This document shows, in pieces, positions 9,151 through 18,165 of a DNA stretch of 64,000 nt (position 1 is the first letter of the stretch; each line of letters opens with the position of its first letter). The position numbers were made by a program, and so were the translations under genes. A model generated the notes under the pieces. That model made no database searches. It saw only the letters and a program-made list of their open reading frames with translations, and was not told where the DNA came from. Origin of the DNA: Lactiplantibacillus pingfangensis (GTDB lineage: Bacteria > Bacillota > Bacilli > Lactobacillales > Lactobacillaceae); contig NZ_BJDG01000001.1 in NCBI RefSeq assembly GCF_005404945.1, forward strand, positions 1-64,000. The letters run 5' to 3'.

Positions 9151-9203
9151 AACGACCACTAATTCATTGAGATAAATTATCAATGAATTAGTGGTCGTTT
9201 TCT
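9151..9203. terminator. Bidirectional terminator between adhesin and arsB
   Basis: A 20-bp near-perfect stem (AACGACCACTAATTCATTGA and its complement) around a nine-base loop, with a T tract after it on the plus strand. It could also stop readthrough from arsB on the other strand. Confidence 0.75.
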
Positions 9204-9352
9204 GATTGGTACAGCACGTGATTGAGGAAAAACGAGTTCACCTAACTTGCCAGTACGACCAAATAATACCATTTTTCGTTGTTTGGCATGGTCACACTGG
9301 CGGCGAATTTAATATCGATTGTATATAACAATAATTGTTAGTTAGACAGGAC

Positions 9353-10648
9353 TTAGTGAAAAATGGTTAGGGAAAGGTACAATCCTAACAAGGTTATAAA
9401 TAAAACAGGGATCGTAATTGTGATACCAATTTGAAAGTAAGTTTTCCATTTTATTTTGACGCCTTTTTGCGCTAACACATGTAGCCACACGAGGGTAGCT
9501 AAGGAACCGATGGGCGTTATTTTAGGACCTAAGTCTGACCCAATCACATTGGAGAAGACCAAAGTTTGGTGTAATAAATCACTTGTTTGAACACCCTTGA
9601 TTGCTAAAGCATCGATCATCACAGTTGGCATATTATTCATTGCGGAGGATAAGAATGCTGCTAAGTAGCCCATCCCAAGCGTGGTAGCCAGGCGGCCATA
9701 ATGAGTTAATTGCTGAATACCACTGGTCAAAATAGCCGTTAATCCAACGTTTTGCAAACCATAAACGACAACATACATCCCAATAGAAAAGAAGACAATG
9801 CTCCAAGGAGCACCTTTTAACACCAGTTTTGCGTTGACTGCTTTACTCTTGGCAGCAAGCAGGAGAAATACTAAAGCGATGCTTAATGCAATCAGTGAAA
9901 CAGGTATTTTTAAATAGCTACTACCGAAATATCCGACTAGTAATAATCCCAGCACTCCCCATGACACTTTGAATAAGATAGGATCATTAATGGCTGTCTT
10001 AGGGGCGGCCAGATTTTGGGTGTCGTATTTACGTGGCAAAGCTTTTCTAAAATAAAAATATAAAATGCTTACACTAGCAACTAAAGAAAAAATATCGGGT
10101 AACCACATTCGTAAGGCATATTGCGAGAATGAGTAGCCAAAAAAATCGGCTGAAACGATATTTACTAAGTTGCTAACGACAAGTGGCAAGGAAGTCGCAT
10201 CTGCAATAAAACCGCTTGCGATGATGAATGGAAAAATCTTTTTTTCATCGAAGTTTAGCGCTCTAACCATCGCTAAAACTATTGGCGTTAAAATTAAAGC
10301 GGCGCCGTCATTCGCAAATAAGGCGGCAACAATTGCACCTAAAACTGAAATGAGAACAAACATTAAGATGCCGTTACCATTAGCTATCCTGGCCATATGT
10401 AGCGCAGCCCATTTAAAGAAGCCGATTTGATCTAGAATTAAAGAAATAATGATAATTGCAACGAAAGATAGTGTGGCATTCCAAACGATTGAAGTCACAG
10501 TGCCAACATCTTTGAAAGTCACAACGCCAAAAATTAAGGCCAGAATAGCACCACAGATGGCTGACCAGCCAATTGATAAGCCATGGGGTTGCCAAATGAC
10601 AAATACTAGCGTTAAAAGAAAAATACTAATTGCAAAGAAAACAGTCAT
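9353..10648 (-). CDS. arsB: Arsenite efflux membrane protein ArsB
   Basis: A 431-residue polytopic membrane protein with about 11-12 hydrophobic segments, matching the ArsB branch of the ion transporter superfamily. Family landmarks are visible: [14 protein letters not shown] and [13 protein letters not shown] in the two inverted half-repeats, and a Gly-rich start. It should export As(III) and Sb(III), alone using the proton gradient or with the ArsA ATPase encoded next to it. It is transcribed away from arsR, and its promoter shares the intergenic operator region, so it should respond to the same repressor. Splitting arsB from arsDA is unusual compared with the common arsRDABC order. Confidence 0.93.
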   Translation of the reverse strand: MTVFFAISIFLLTLVFVIWQPHGLSIGWSAICGAILALIFGVVTFKDVGTVTSIVWNATLSFVAIIIISLILDQIGFFKWAALHMARIANGNGILMFVLISVLGAIVAALFANDGAALILTPIVLAMVRALNFDEKKIFPFIIASGFIADATSLPLVVSNLVNIVSADFFGYSFSQYALRMWLPDIFSLVASVSILYFYFRKALPRKYDTQNLAAPKTAINDPILFKVSWGVLGLLLVGYFGSSYLKIPVSLIALSIALVFLLLAAKSKAVNAKLVLKGAPWSIVFFSIGMYVVVYGLQNVGLTAILTSGIQQLTHYGRLATTLGMGYLAAFLSSAMNNMPTVMIDALAIKGVQTSDLLHQTLVFSNVIGSDLGPKITPIGSLATLVWLHVLAQKGVKIKWKTYFQIGITITIPVLFITLLGLYLSLTIFH

Positions 10649-10685
10649 AAAAAGTCGTTCCTTTCAAATATAAATACATTGATAA

Positions 10686-10727
10686 CTATCTATATGTAAT
10701 CCTACACGCAACATTTCAGACTGTCAA
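10686..10727 (-). promoter_or_regulatory. arsB promoter and operator half-site
   Basis: On the minus strand TTGACA (10727-10722) and TAGGAT (10704-10699) are 17 bases apart. The -35 lies inside the palindrome TCAGACTGTCAACGTCTGA. Downstream, ACATATAGATAG (10697-10686) repeats the half-site found in the arsR promoter. Confidence 0.65.
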
Positions 10728-10765
10728 CGTCTGAAAATCAACGATGTGTCGTGAAAAAAATAGCA

Positions 10766-10819
10766 TTGACAAACATATAGATGAGAATCTATACTTTATA
10801 CATAGATGAGCGTCTATAC
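10766..10819 (+). promoter_or_regulatory. arsR promoter with ArsR operator repeats
   Basis: TTGACA (10766-10771) and TATACT (10790-10795) are 18 bases apart. Two copies of an imperfect dyad, ATAGATGAGAATCTATAC and ATAGATGAGCGTCTATAC, lie across the spacer and just past the -10. The ATAGATG..TCTAT form fits known SmtB/ArsR operators in overlapping RNA polymerase. Binding by the ArsR below is inferred. Confidence 0.8.
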
Positions 10820-10838
10820 AGAAAGGATGCGATGACAA

Positions 10839-11165
10839 TTGGATTATGAAAAATACGTCGGCATGTTAAAAGCGATGGCGGATGAGAAGCGGTTAAAAAT
10901 TATTGACTTATTATCATGTGGAACCATGTGTGCATGTGACATTTTAAAGCACTTTGAGTTTACACAACCAACGTTATCACACCATATGAAAGTGTTACAA
11001 ACGGCTGGGGTTGTAAGCTCACGTAAAGAAGGAAAGTGGCATTACTATACGCTGAGCCCTGACTATATTCGCGAATTTAAAGCGGATACGGATAAATTAT
11101 TGGCTAGTCAAGAGACCTGTATCTGTCATCAAGAGTCCTGTCAAATCGCTAACAAAGAAGGATGA
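10839..11165 (+). CDS. arsR: ArsR family arsenic-responsive repressor
   Basis: A 108-residue winged-helix repressor that should leave its operator when As(III) or Sb(III) binds. The DNA-recognition helix region is FTQPTLSHHMKVLQTAGVV. It is preceded by SCGTMCACDILKHFE, where the Cys-x-Cys corresponds to the alpha-3 arsenic site (ELCVCDL in the plasmid R773 protein). The C-terminus has three more Cys (CICHQESC), as in extended ArsR variants. The start is TTG, with GAAAGGATG about ten bases upstream. It opens the arsRDADC operon, with arsD following after four bases. Confidence 0.92.
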   Translation: MDYEKYVGMLKAMADEKRLKIIDLLSCGTMCACDILKHFEFTQPTLSHHMKVLQTAGVVSSRKEGKWHYYTLSPDYIREFKADTDKLLASQETCICHQESCQIANKEG

Positions 11166-11169
11166 GATT

Positions 11170-11529
11170 ATGAAAAAAATTGAATTATTTGAACCAGCAA
11201 TGTGTTGCTCAACTGGTGTGTGTGGGCCATCAGTGGATCAAAATCTACTCAAAATTACAGCGGTTTTTAACAATTTGTCCGAAGTTGAAGGCGTGGCCGG
11301 CGCGCGTTATAACTTGAGCCAAAATCCCCAAGAGTTTGAGACGAGACCGGATATTCTCGCTGAGGTTAAGAAAAGCATTGATAACTTACCAATCACTGTT
11401 GTTGATGGAGAAATCGTTAAAGAAGGAAGCTATCCAACACTTGATGAAATAACGGAATATACGGGATTGGTTTTTGTGATGCCCGAGAATAGCAATAGCT
11501 GCTGTGGAGACAACTCGAACTGCTGCTAG
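11170..11529 (+). CDS. arsD: Arsenic metallochaperone ArsD (first copy)
   Basis: A 119-residue protein that should hand As(III) to ArsA. It has the N-terminal PAMCCSTGVCG site (Cys12, Cys13, Cys18), which is the essential three-Cys arsenic site of the family, and two C-terminal vicinal pairs (Cys111-112 and Cys118-119) like those of the R773 protein. It lies between arsR and arsA with spacings of 4 and 14 bases, consistent with one transcript. A second, shorter ArsD lies on the far side of arsA. Confidence 0.92.
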   Translation: MKKIELFEPAMCCSTGVCGPSVDQNLLKITAVFNNLSEVEGVAGARYNLSQNPQEFETRPDILAEVKKSIDNLPITVVDGEIVKEGSYPTLDEITEYTGLVFVMPENSNSCCGDNSNCC

Positions 11530-11543
11530 GAGGAAATATCATT

Positions 11544-13274
11544 ATGGAAATGTATGATCCGTTAACAAGCGCGTTAACACATTATTTGTTTTTTACGGGG
11601 AAAGGTGGCGTTGGTAAAACGACTACCGCAACCGCTACTGCAGTTCGATTAGCAGATGCAGGCCAGCGCGTCATGATTGTTTCGACTGATCCAGCAAGTA
11701 ATCTACAAGATGTTTTTGAAACGGAGTTAACGAATAAGCCAACACCAATTGCTGGTGTTCCAGGTTTAGATGCCGCCAATTTTGATCCGGTGGTTGCGGC
11801 AAGTGAGTATCGTGAAAGTGTGGTTGGACCGTATCGACAGGTGTTACCATCTGCAGCAATTGAAAATATGGAAGAACAATTATCCGGTTCTTGTACCGTT
11901 GAAATTGCTTCATTCAATGAATTTTCTAAATTTTTAACAGATTCGGCTATTTCAAAAACATATGATTTTATTATTTTTGATACTGCACCGACAGGGCATG
12001 CTTTAAGAATGCTTCAGTTGCCATCGGCATGGCGTAATTATCTTGATGAAAATCAGCAAGGGGCTTCTTGTTTGGGCCAATTGGCTGGTTTAGGTGACAA
12101 AAAAGCAACTTACGAAAAAGCGGTCGAAACACTGAATGATCCAACACAAACAACCCTGATGTTAGTCACTCGGCCACAACGGGCTTCACTGATAGAGACC
12201 AGGCGTGCCTCTAGTGAGTTGGCTCAAATTGGCATGGAAAATCAGCAATTAATTATCAATGGGATTATGACAAGTGCTAATGATGCACCTTCAAACACAA
12301 TTTTGAGTCAGCAAAAAGATGATTTGTCTCAAATGAGTGAGCAGCTAAAGCAACTGCCGCAAACCATGATTCCTTTACGCGCTTATAACGTCACCGGATT
12401 AGATCATATTCGATTGTTACTACAAGGTGTTCAACCCAAAATAGCGCCGGTCGAGCTTGAGAAGATAAAATTCCCGGTGTTAGATGATATTGTGACAGAT
12501 TTAATTCAACAGGATAAAAAAATTGTTTTTACAATGGGCAAAGGTGGTGTTGGTAAAACAACGATTGCCGTTAAACTTGCTGAAAAACTGGCGGCACGAG
12601 GGAAGACAGTTCGATTAACCACAACGGATCCTGCTGATCATTTGAATCTATTTAAAATTACTACGGCTAAGATCAAGGTCAGTCACATTGATGAGAAACA
12701 AGTTCTGAAGGATTATCAAGCAGAGGTCTTGACGAAAGCGCGTGAGACCATGACTGGGGATAATGTGGCTTATATTGCGGAAGATTTAAGATCACCATGT
12801 ACGCAAGAAATCGCCATTTTCAGAGCTTTTGCTGATATTGTGGCGCAGGATGATAGTGATATCGTCGTTATTGATACCGCGCCAACAGGACATACGCTGT
12901 TATTATTAGATTCAACTCAAAACTATGCTCAAGAAGTAAAACGGACGACGGGAGAAGTCCCACAATCGGTGATTGACTTATTGCCACGATTACAAGACGT
13001 CCGGCAGACAGAAATCATTACAGTGACCCTGCCGGAAACAACTCCAATTTATGAATCACTTCGATTAGAGGTGGATCTTGATCGCGCTCAGATTCCACAT
13101 AAATGGTGGGTGGTTAATCAGAGTATGTTGGCAATGGAAACGTTCAATCCCTTTTTACAGGCAAGAGCTGAGAATGAAGTTGAGTGGATTGAAAAGGTCA
13201 AACAAGTTTCACACGACCATTATGTGGTGGAACCATGGCAAGTTAATTTTGAGCAAGTGAATTTAACCGTCTAA
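11544..13274 (+). CDS. arsA: Arsenite-stimulated ATPase ArsA
   Basis: A 576-residue two-half ATPase that energises ArsB. Both halves carry a P-loop (GKGGVGKTTTA near residue 15 and GKGGVGKTTIA near 333) and the DTAPTGH signal-transduction motif. The three arsenic-binding Cys are present in the expected contexts: SGSCTVEIA (about Cys117), GASCLG (about Cys176) and SPCTQEIA (about Cys419). AGGAGG is well placed before the ATG. ArsA is less common in Firmicutes than ArsB alone, and its presence implies high-level resistance. It is flanked on both sides by arsD copies. Confidence 0.95.
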   Translation: MEMYDPLTSALTHYLFFTGKGGVGKTTTATATAVRLADAGQRVMIVSTDPASNLQDVFETELTNKPTPIAGVPGLDAANFDPVVAASEYRESVVGPYRQVLPSAAIENMEEQLSGSCTVEIASFNEFSKFLTDSAISKTYDFIIFDTAPTGHALRMLQLPSAWRNYLDENQQGASCLGQLAGLGDKKATYEKAVETLNDPTQTTLMLVTRPQRASLIETRRASSELAQIGMENQQLIINGIMTSANDAPSNTILSQQKDDLSQMSEQLKQLPQTMIPLRAYNVTGLDHIRLLLQGVQPKIAPVELEKIKFPVLDDIVTDLIQQDKKIVFTMGKGGVGKTTIAVKLAEKLAARGKTVRLTTTDPADHLNLFKITTAKIKVSHIDEKQVLKDYQAEVLTKARETMTGDNVAYIAEDLRSPCTQEIAIFRAFADIVAQDDSDIVVIDTAPTGHTLLLLDSTQNYAQEVKRTTGEVPQSVIDLLPRLQDVRQTEIITVTLPETTPIYESLRLEVDLDRAQIPHKWWVVNQSMLAMETFNPFLQARAENEVEWIEKVKQVSHDHYVVEPWQVNFEQVNLTV

Positions 13275-13294
13275 AAATCATTGGAGATGGTTTC

Positions 13295-13621
13295 ATGAAA
13301 AAAATTGAGATATTTGAACCCGCAATGTGCTGTCCGACAGGAATTTGTGGTCCGGCTATCGATCAGAATTTAATACGGATGACGGCAATTCAACACGATG
13401 TTAATCAAAGCAAGGACGTTCGTGTTGTCCGTCGGAATTTAGGTGAAAATCCTAATGCGTTTGTCCGTAATCATCAAATCTCACATTTACTGGAGGTAGC
13501 AGGAATCGACTGTCTACCGGTTACAATTGTTGAAAATAGCGTGATGAATGTGGGTGCTTATCCCACAACAGCAGAGATGGAATTATACACAGGAATGACT
13601 TTGACCAAAAATGAGAAGTAA
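13295..13621 (+). CDS. arsD: Arsenic metallochaperone ArsD (second, short copy)
   Basis: A 108-residue ArsD paralogue with the PAMCCPTGICG site (Cys12, Cys13, Cys18) but without the C-terminal Cys pairs of the first copy. In the R773 protein only the N-terminal three Cys are needed for transfer to ArsA, so it should still work as a chaperone. The two copies are diverged along their whole length, which argues against a very recent tandem duplication. It lies 20 bases after arsA and 15 before arsC in the same operon. Confidence 0.9.
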   Translation: MKKIEIFEPAMCCPTGICGPAIDQNLIRMTAIQHDVNQSKDVRVVRRNLGENPNAFVRNHQISHLLEVAGIDCLPVTIVENSVMNVGAYPTTAEMELYTGMTLTKNEK

Positions 13622-13636
13622 GATGAGGAGCCGGCA

Positions 13637-14050
13637 ATGAAGAAAATCTATTTTTTATGTACAGGAAATTCATGTCGTAGCCAAATGGCGGAAGGATTTG
13701 CCCGAGAATTGTTAGCACCAAGCTGGGAGGTTGCCAGTGCCGGTGTTGAAATGCATGGATTAAATGCTAATGCGGTCGCTGTTATGGCAGAGGTGGGAAT
13801 TGATATTTCGGCACAGTATTCAAAATTAATTGACACGGAATATTTAAATCAGTGTGATGTAGTTGTGACGTTGTGTGGAGATGCCAGAGATAAGTGCCCA
13901 GTAACGCCACCATCGGTAAAAAAATTACATTGGCCACTGCCAGATCCAGCTCAAGCGACTGGCAGTGAGGATGAACAACTAGCAGTGTTCAGAGAAGTCC
14001 GGGATCAAATTCGACGTAATGTTGAGACTTTAATAGTGAATGAGGCTTGA
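13637..14050 (+). CDS. arsC: Arsenate reductase ArsC, thioredoxin-coupled type
   Basis: A 137-residue reductase of the low-molecular-weight phosphatase fold that turns As(V) into As(III) for export. The N-terminal loop CTGNSCRS gives the nucleophile Cys8 and the arginine of the CX5R motif. The distal pair in [11 protein letters not shown] supplies the two Cys that form the exchange disulfide released by thioredoxin, as in the S. aureus pI258 and B. subtilis enzymes. It is the last gene of the ars operon, and a long terminator hairpin follows 90 bases downstream. Confidence 0.93.
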   Translation: MKKIYFLCTGNSCRSQMAEGFARELLAPSWEVASAGVEMHGLNANAVAVMAEVGIDISAQYSKLIDTEYLNQCDVVVTLCGDARDKCPVTPPSVKKLHWPLPDPAQATGSEDEQLAVFREVRDQIRRNVETLIVNEA

Positions 14051-14391
14051 GTTAATGCAAGCAGTCATTTGCTTGATTGCATTGTTCTTGAACAACAGTT
14101 GCAAAATAATGAGTTTAAGGCAGACATCTGGAAAAATGGAAATGACGACCATGAATCAGTTGATGATAGCTTATCATTGAGGATTCGTGGTCGTTATTTT
14201 TTTAGTGGGTAATCTGTTAATCTCATGGTCGCGTTAATATTTATGAACAGTTATAGTCGAAGTCTGGCACAAAAGGTTGTAACTGCTACTTCATCTTTGA
14301 AGAATGGTAATTGCTTGGGACGCTTGGACTTAAATTACAGCATTTTGCGGTGAATTATGCTATTGTAATGTGATTGTAGGGGGCAAATGGG
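14051..14391. other. Intergenic stretch after the ars operon
   Basis: It contains a small GCAAGCAGTCATTTGCTTGATTGC dyad, the ars terminator and an AT-rich region upstream of the next gene. No repeat of families A-C and no credible coding frame are visible. Confidence 0.5.
14141..14203 (+). terminator. Terminator of the ars operon
   Basis: A long stem of about 26 bp (GACGACCATGAATCAGTTGA and onward, with its imperfect complement) ends in a T-rich run. Confidence 0.75.
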
Positions 14392-15021
14392 ATGAAAACA
14401 GATCGCTTTCAAGCATTCAGTGACGGCATTTTTGCCATTTTAATTACGATTTTAGTCTTGGAGTTTCATATTCCAAACTATCACGCGGGTCAGTTGTTGC
14501 AAGCGTTATTGGCACAGTGGCCGTTATTTTTGTCGTATGCGTTTTCGTATTTTTACGTGGGGACTTTGTGGCTGTTTCACCATGACTATTTCAGCATGTT
14601 GAAACGCATTGATTGCAACGTTAATATGCTAAACTTACTGATGCTTTTCAGTATTACCTTATTGGACTATCCCATGTCGTTAGTGGCGGATGCCTTGACG
14701 AGTGGGAATCGTGCAGATATGCAAACGGCTTTTATTGTTTATGATTTAGTCGCGCTATTTATTTCAGCGACATTCTATCTGATGTATGCGTACTTGCATC
14801 ACCATCCGGAATTGAAAAATGCGGCGGTTTCAACTGATTTTTATGCCGCGATTAAGTTTGATCCGGTACGGAGTGTGACAATCTACGGGCTAGCCATCGT
14901 CGTGACATTTTGGTCAGTTTGGTTCGGCGCCTTATTATTGGCCATGGGGATTATTTTTCATTTCTTTGCCTACTTACGGATGAGTCAACAACTTGAACAG
15001 TCAAAAGGAGCTTCAGCATGA
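14392..15021 (+). CDS. TMEM175/DUF1211 family membrane protein, putative potassium channel
   Basis: A 209-residue protein with six predicted hydrophobic segments. The first begins RFQAFSDGIFAILITILVLE, matching the FSDG..AI..T.LVL pore-helix signature of the bacterial TMEM175 potassium channels. This family is tetrameric and lacks the classical TVGYG filter. It is the most diverged of three members in the window (others at 18166 and 51224), and the only one with the canonical FSD. AGGGGG precedes the ATG. Its stop overlaps the start of the next small gene by ATGA, so the two are probably translationally coupled. Confidence 0.85.
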   Translation: MKTDRFQAFSDGIFAILITILVLEFHIPNYHAGQLLQALLAQWPLFLSYAFSYFYVGTLWLFHHDYFSMLKRIDCNVNMLNLLMLFSITLLDYPMSLVADALTSGNRADMQTAFIVYDLVALFISATFYLMYAYLHHHPELKNAAVSTDFYAAIKFDPVRSVTIYGLAIVVTFWSVWFGALLLAMGIIFHFFAYLRMSQQLEQSKGASA

Positions 15022-15233
15022 CAGATTATTCAACATTATTAGGACCAGACCGGTATGATTTCGCAGTACAATTGGCCGGGCAGTATCACTTAGATCCGAG
15101 CCAAGTGCTATTCGGTTACTTGCAAGTCGTGAGTGATGTGAGTGGCAGTGACCAGCCCGGAGATTTACAAAATCCTAAGCTTAAACAAGTAATTAATGAA
15201 CGGTTTGACCATTTTTTGAAACAGCGCCATTGA
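15018..15233 (+). CDS. Small hypothetical protein coupled to a TMEM175-like gene
   Basis: A 71-residue soluble acidic-basic protein with no recognisable domain. Its ATG overlaps the stop of the upstream channel gene (ATGA). AAAGGAG lies ten bases upstream, inside that gene. The tight coupling suggests it is real and perhaps accessory to the channel, but that is inference. Confidence 0.7.
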   Translation: MTDYSTLLGPDRYDFAVQLAGQYHLDPSQVLFGYLQVVSDVSGSDQPGDLQNPKLKQVINERFDHFLKQRH

Positions 15234-15243
15234 AGAGTGAAAC

Positions 15244-15342
15244 AAAAGGCGGGTTGCTACCGAGCATAGCATAGGAAATCGGATGATTGGGGCTTTCAAT
15301 CGTTCGGTTTCCGTAGCTAAGCGGAGGTCGCAGCCTTTTTTT
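15244..15342 (+). terminator. Possible terminator with internal stem
   Basis: GGAAATCGGATGATTG pairs with CAATCGTTCGGTTTCC. Weaker outer pairing (AAAGGC...GCCTTT) leads into eight T. The architecture is more complex than a simple terminator. Confidence 0.5.
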
Positions 15343-15415
15343 GCACGTTTTGACTATAAATATTTGTAGTTCCAATATCTGGCGCTAAAACGATCGTAAC
15401 ATGTAATCTGATGTT

Positions 15416-16369
15416 TTAATTTGCGGAAAAAATCATCGGACTTTTCCAATTTATCGCCATCTCATGCGTCAGCTGTAGTGACTGTAAGCGCTCGGTGGTA
15501 CGTGGTCGAAAGGCATAACGCCGTTGATCGAGGCTGATGACGGCCCGATAATGCGTGTAATTGTGGCTCAATTGATGCCGCTTGGCTGGATCGTAGGGCA
15601 GCCGAACTTCATCAAGCCAATTAAACAGTGTCGACTGTGCATTAGTGGCAGTAAGCTGTGGCGTTCCTAACCGACGAATTGCCATGTGATTAAACCGGTT
15701 TGTCGGAATACTGCCAGTTGGCAAGGGCTGATTGGTTTGTAACCAAGTTTGAGCAGCGGCAATCGTTGCGGCAGTGACAGTGGTGTCGTTGAGCCCCAAT
15801 GTCTGATTTAAATTTTTAATATGCTGTGCTAAAACCGGCGTATTGGTTAGGACGCCACTGGGATTCGATTGTGCAATCAACGGGCCACCAGTGGGTTCAA
15901 TGACCAAACTTTGGCCGGTTGTATCGCTCAGAAACCAGTGAAATGGATAGACGTACGGTTCGCCGTGCCAAGTTTGATTGACGAGGCAAACTTTTGGTAA
16001 GTCAGCGACAACTTCGGCCAAACTCGCATGTTCACCTAGCACCCAGTTGATGAAGTCTTGAGGTGTCAGATTGATTTTGTCTGGCTGGGTGACTGGCGCA
16101 TAGTGGACGGCATGGGGTAAATATAATTCGGCACAAGAGATACCGCTTTCATTTACGCCGTCAGCCATTAATATTTGATCAATACCGCTGGGAAGGCGGC
16201 CACCACCAAGAATGGCTTGCTGGGTGAGATGCTCGGTATTCAGCCCGGTCAGCCAATGATGTTGGCGTGGCAAGAAGATTGGCCGCCACGGTGTGGTGGT
16301 CGGAAAATCCATGGTGCGGGCGAAGAAATGCTGTTCGGCCGTATTTGTATACGTCAGGCTAGTGCACAT
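15416..16369 (-). CDS. Choloylglycine hydrolase family protein (BSH/penicillin V acylase-like)
   Basis: A 317-residue N-terminal-nucleophile hydrolase that cleaves linear amide bonds. The protein starts Met-Cys-Thr-Ser, so removal of Met exposes the catalytic Cys2. Other family features are FFARTMDF (Arg and Asp of the active site), NESGISCAELYLP and NTPV with the catalytic Asn. Bile salt hydrolases, penicillin V acylases and N-acyl-homoserine-lactone acylases share this fold. The usual lactobacillar bile-specific loop residues are not clear, so conjugated bile salts are only one possible substrate. The gene is monocistronic and faces a terminator-like structure. Confidence 0.85.
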   Translation of the reverse strand: MCTSLTYTNTAEQHFFARTMDFPTTTPWRPIFLPRQHHWLTGLNTEHLTQQAILGGGRLPSGIDQILMADGVNESGISCAELYLPHAVHYAPVTQPDKINLTPQDFINWVLGEHASLAEVVADLPKVCLVNQTWHGEPYVYPFHWFLSDTTGQSLVIEPTGGPLIAQSNPSGVLTNTPVLAQHIKNLNQTLGLNDTTVTAATIAAAQTWLQTNQPLPTGSIPTNRFNHMAIRRLGTPQLTATNAQSTLFNWLDEVRLPYDPAKRHQLSHNYTHYRAVISLDQRRYAFRPRTTERLQSLQLTHEMAINWKSPMIFSAN

Positions 16370-16955
16370 GGTCAGGTTCCTTTCATTGATTAATTAAGTC
16401 TAGTATACACTTTACCGCGCTATAAGCGGTGTCACTACACATCAGTGGACTAGTGTTTAGAATTCTAAAAATTTGAAAACGGCCGTCACTTCCGGTTGGA
16501 ACTGATCACATGCGGTCGTGGGACCGGTCCAAGCCAGAAGCGTCTTGGACCTCGCCCGGAACCCTTGCAAGAATCGCAAGTGTCCCGGTCCGTCCGTGGT
16601 GTAACGTCGGCAAAAAACAGCCGATGTAACGCCACCATCACGACCGATGTGATCAGTCCCAACCTGCAGCAAATTAGGTTCAATGGCGTCAGACAGAAAC
16701 GTTGTGCCCACCACGAGTTTAGGTTGAAACTATCTGTTGCTGACAGGATAGCGCCTTTAAGCTTCAATCAATTTCATTATAAAATTAAACTAGTACTCAA
16801 GTTGAAAGTCTTCTTAGGCCCACATAACTGTGAAGCAGATGATGACTCGAAAGCGCTGGGTTAAAAAAATCCAGTCTCGGCGGTCTCATTATTTTTTAAT
16901 TATTAAAATTGTGCTATAATAATGTTTCAATAACTATCAAAGCGAGGTCTTCATT
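16370..16955. other. Gene-free stretch with repeat A2 and the asd promoter region
   Basis: It holds repeat A2 (16489-16670), a diverged A flank to about 16740, and an AT-rich segment ending in TATAAT (16915-16920), which is the likely -10 of asd. No gene is supported. Confidence 0.6.
16489..16670 (+). repeat. Family A palindromic repeat, copy A2
   Basis: The closing stem GGTTGGAACTGATCACAT pairs with ATGTGATCAGTCCCAACC. Inner hairpins include CTTGCAAGAATCGCAAG and a GTAACGTCGGC/GCCGATGTAAC stem. TGATCACA/TGTGATCA replaces TGATAACA/TGTTATCA of copy A3, so pairing is kept. The 3-prime flank retains traces of the B junction region (CAGACAGAAACGTTGTGC). Confidence 0.85.
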
Positions 16956-18014
16956 GTGAGTGGATATAACGTCGCGATTGTCGGTGCTACTGGTGCAGTT
17001 GGTGCTCGGATGATCAAAATGGTGGAACAAACTAGTTTGCCAGTTAACTCGGTAAAGCTTTTAGCATCAAGTCGTTCAGCAGGGAAGCAGCTTAAATTCA
17101 ACGGTAAAGATTTGACTGTTGAAGAAACCGTACCAGAATCATTTGAAGGTATTGATTTAGCGCTGTTCTCAGCTGGTGGTTCCGTTTCAAAGAAATTCGC
17201 CCCTGAAGCCGTTAAACGTGGTGCGGTTGTCGTGGATAACACGAGTGCGTTTCGGATGGATCCCGATGTCCCATTGGTCGTCCCAGAAGTTAACGAGAAG
17301 GCTCTTTATCAACATCATGGGATCATTGCAAATCCAAACTGTTCAACGATTCAAATGGTTGTTGCTTTGGAACCAATCCGCAAGGCCTTTGGCTTAAAGC
17401 GGGTGATCGTTTCGACGTATCAAGCCGTTAGTGGTGCCGGAAATCGCGCCTTGAAGGAATTACGTGATGAAACGCAAGCGTACTTGGACGGTAAAGAGAT
17501 GGAAGCCCATATCTTACCAGTTTCTGGCGATAAGAAACATTATCCAATTGCTTTCAACGCCTTACCACAAATTGATGTCTTTGAAGAAGACGGCTACACC
17601 CATGAAGAATGGAAAATGATCCATGAAACTAAGAAGATCATGTGTGGCGGCGACATGGATAGTGACGCAATCAAAGTCACGGCGACCTGTGTGCGGATTC
17701 CCGTGCCAGTGAGTCACTCCGAGTCAGTTTACTTCGAAGTTGAAGATCCTAAAGCAACGGTCAAGGGCATTCAAGATGCTTTGGCAGTTGCACCTGGAAT
17801 TGTCTTACAAGACGATCCAGACAATCAAATTTATCCACAAGCACACAATGCCGAAGGGTCACGCGATACCTTTGTTGGTCGGATTCGTCCAGACCAAGAA
17901 ACGCCGCAAGCCTTCCAGATGTGGGATGTTTCGGATAACATGTTAAAGGGTGCTGCCTGGAATTCAGTTCAGATTGCAGAACATTTGGACAAATTAGGGT
18001 TATTACATCTTTAA
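16956..18014 (+). CDS. asd: Aspartate-semialdehyde dehydrogenase
   Basis: A 352-residue enzyme that reduces aspartyl phosphate to aspartate semialdehyde with NADPH, the branch point toward homoserine, methionine, threonine, lysine and diaminopimelate. [10 protein letters not shown] is the nucleotide-binding loop. Cys129 in NPNCSTIQM is the acyl-enzyme nucleophile, and the substrate-binding Arg and His lie in [11 protein letters not shown]. The start is GTG with AGCGAGG upstream. It is transcribed alone, with TATAAT about 40 bases before the start and a terminator after it. It supplies precursors to the hom-metA-metY cluster at 39-43 kb. Confidence 0.95.
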   Translation: MSGYNVAIVGATGAVGARMIKMVEQTSLPVNSVKLLASSRSAGKQLKFNGKDLTVEETVPESFEGIDLALFSAGGSVSKKFAPEAVKRGAVVVDNTSAFRMDPDVPLVVPEVNEKALYQHHGIIANPNCSTIQMVVALEPIRKAFGLKRVIVSTYQAVSGAGNRALKELRDETQAYLDGKEMEAHILPVSGDKKHYPIAFNALPQIDVFEEDGYTHEEWKMIHETKKIMCGGDMDSDAIKVTATCVRIPVPVSHSESVYFEVEDPKATVKGIQDALAVAPGIVLQDDPDNQIYPQAHNAEGSRDTFVGRIRPDQETPQAFQMWDVSDNMLKGAAWNSVQIAEHLDKLGLLHL

Positions 18015-18064
18015 AAGCGTTAAACGGTGCGTGACAAAGTCGTGTTTCGCACGGTTATCAAAGG

Positions 18065-18109
18065 GTCGTGATGGTGAAGTCCAAGTGGCTTGGCCGTCAC
18101 GACTTTTTT
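18065..18109 (+). terminator. Terminator of asd
   Basis: GTCGTGA...TCACGAC stem with a further internal CCAAG/CTTGG hairpin, followed by six T. Confidence 0.8.
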
Positions 18110-18165
18110 GTTTGCGCAGCAGTGACCAATCAGTCACAATTGACAACAGAAGAGGGGCGTGTGGG

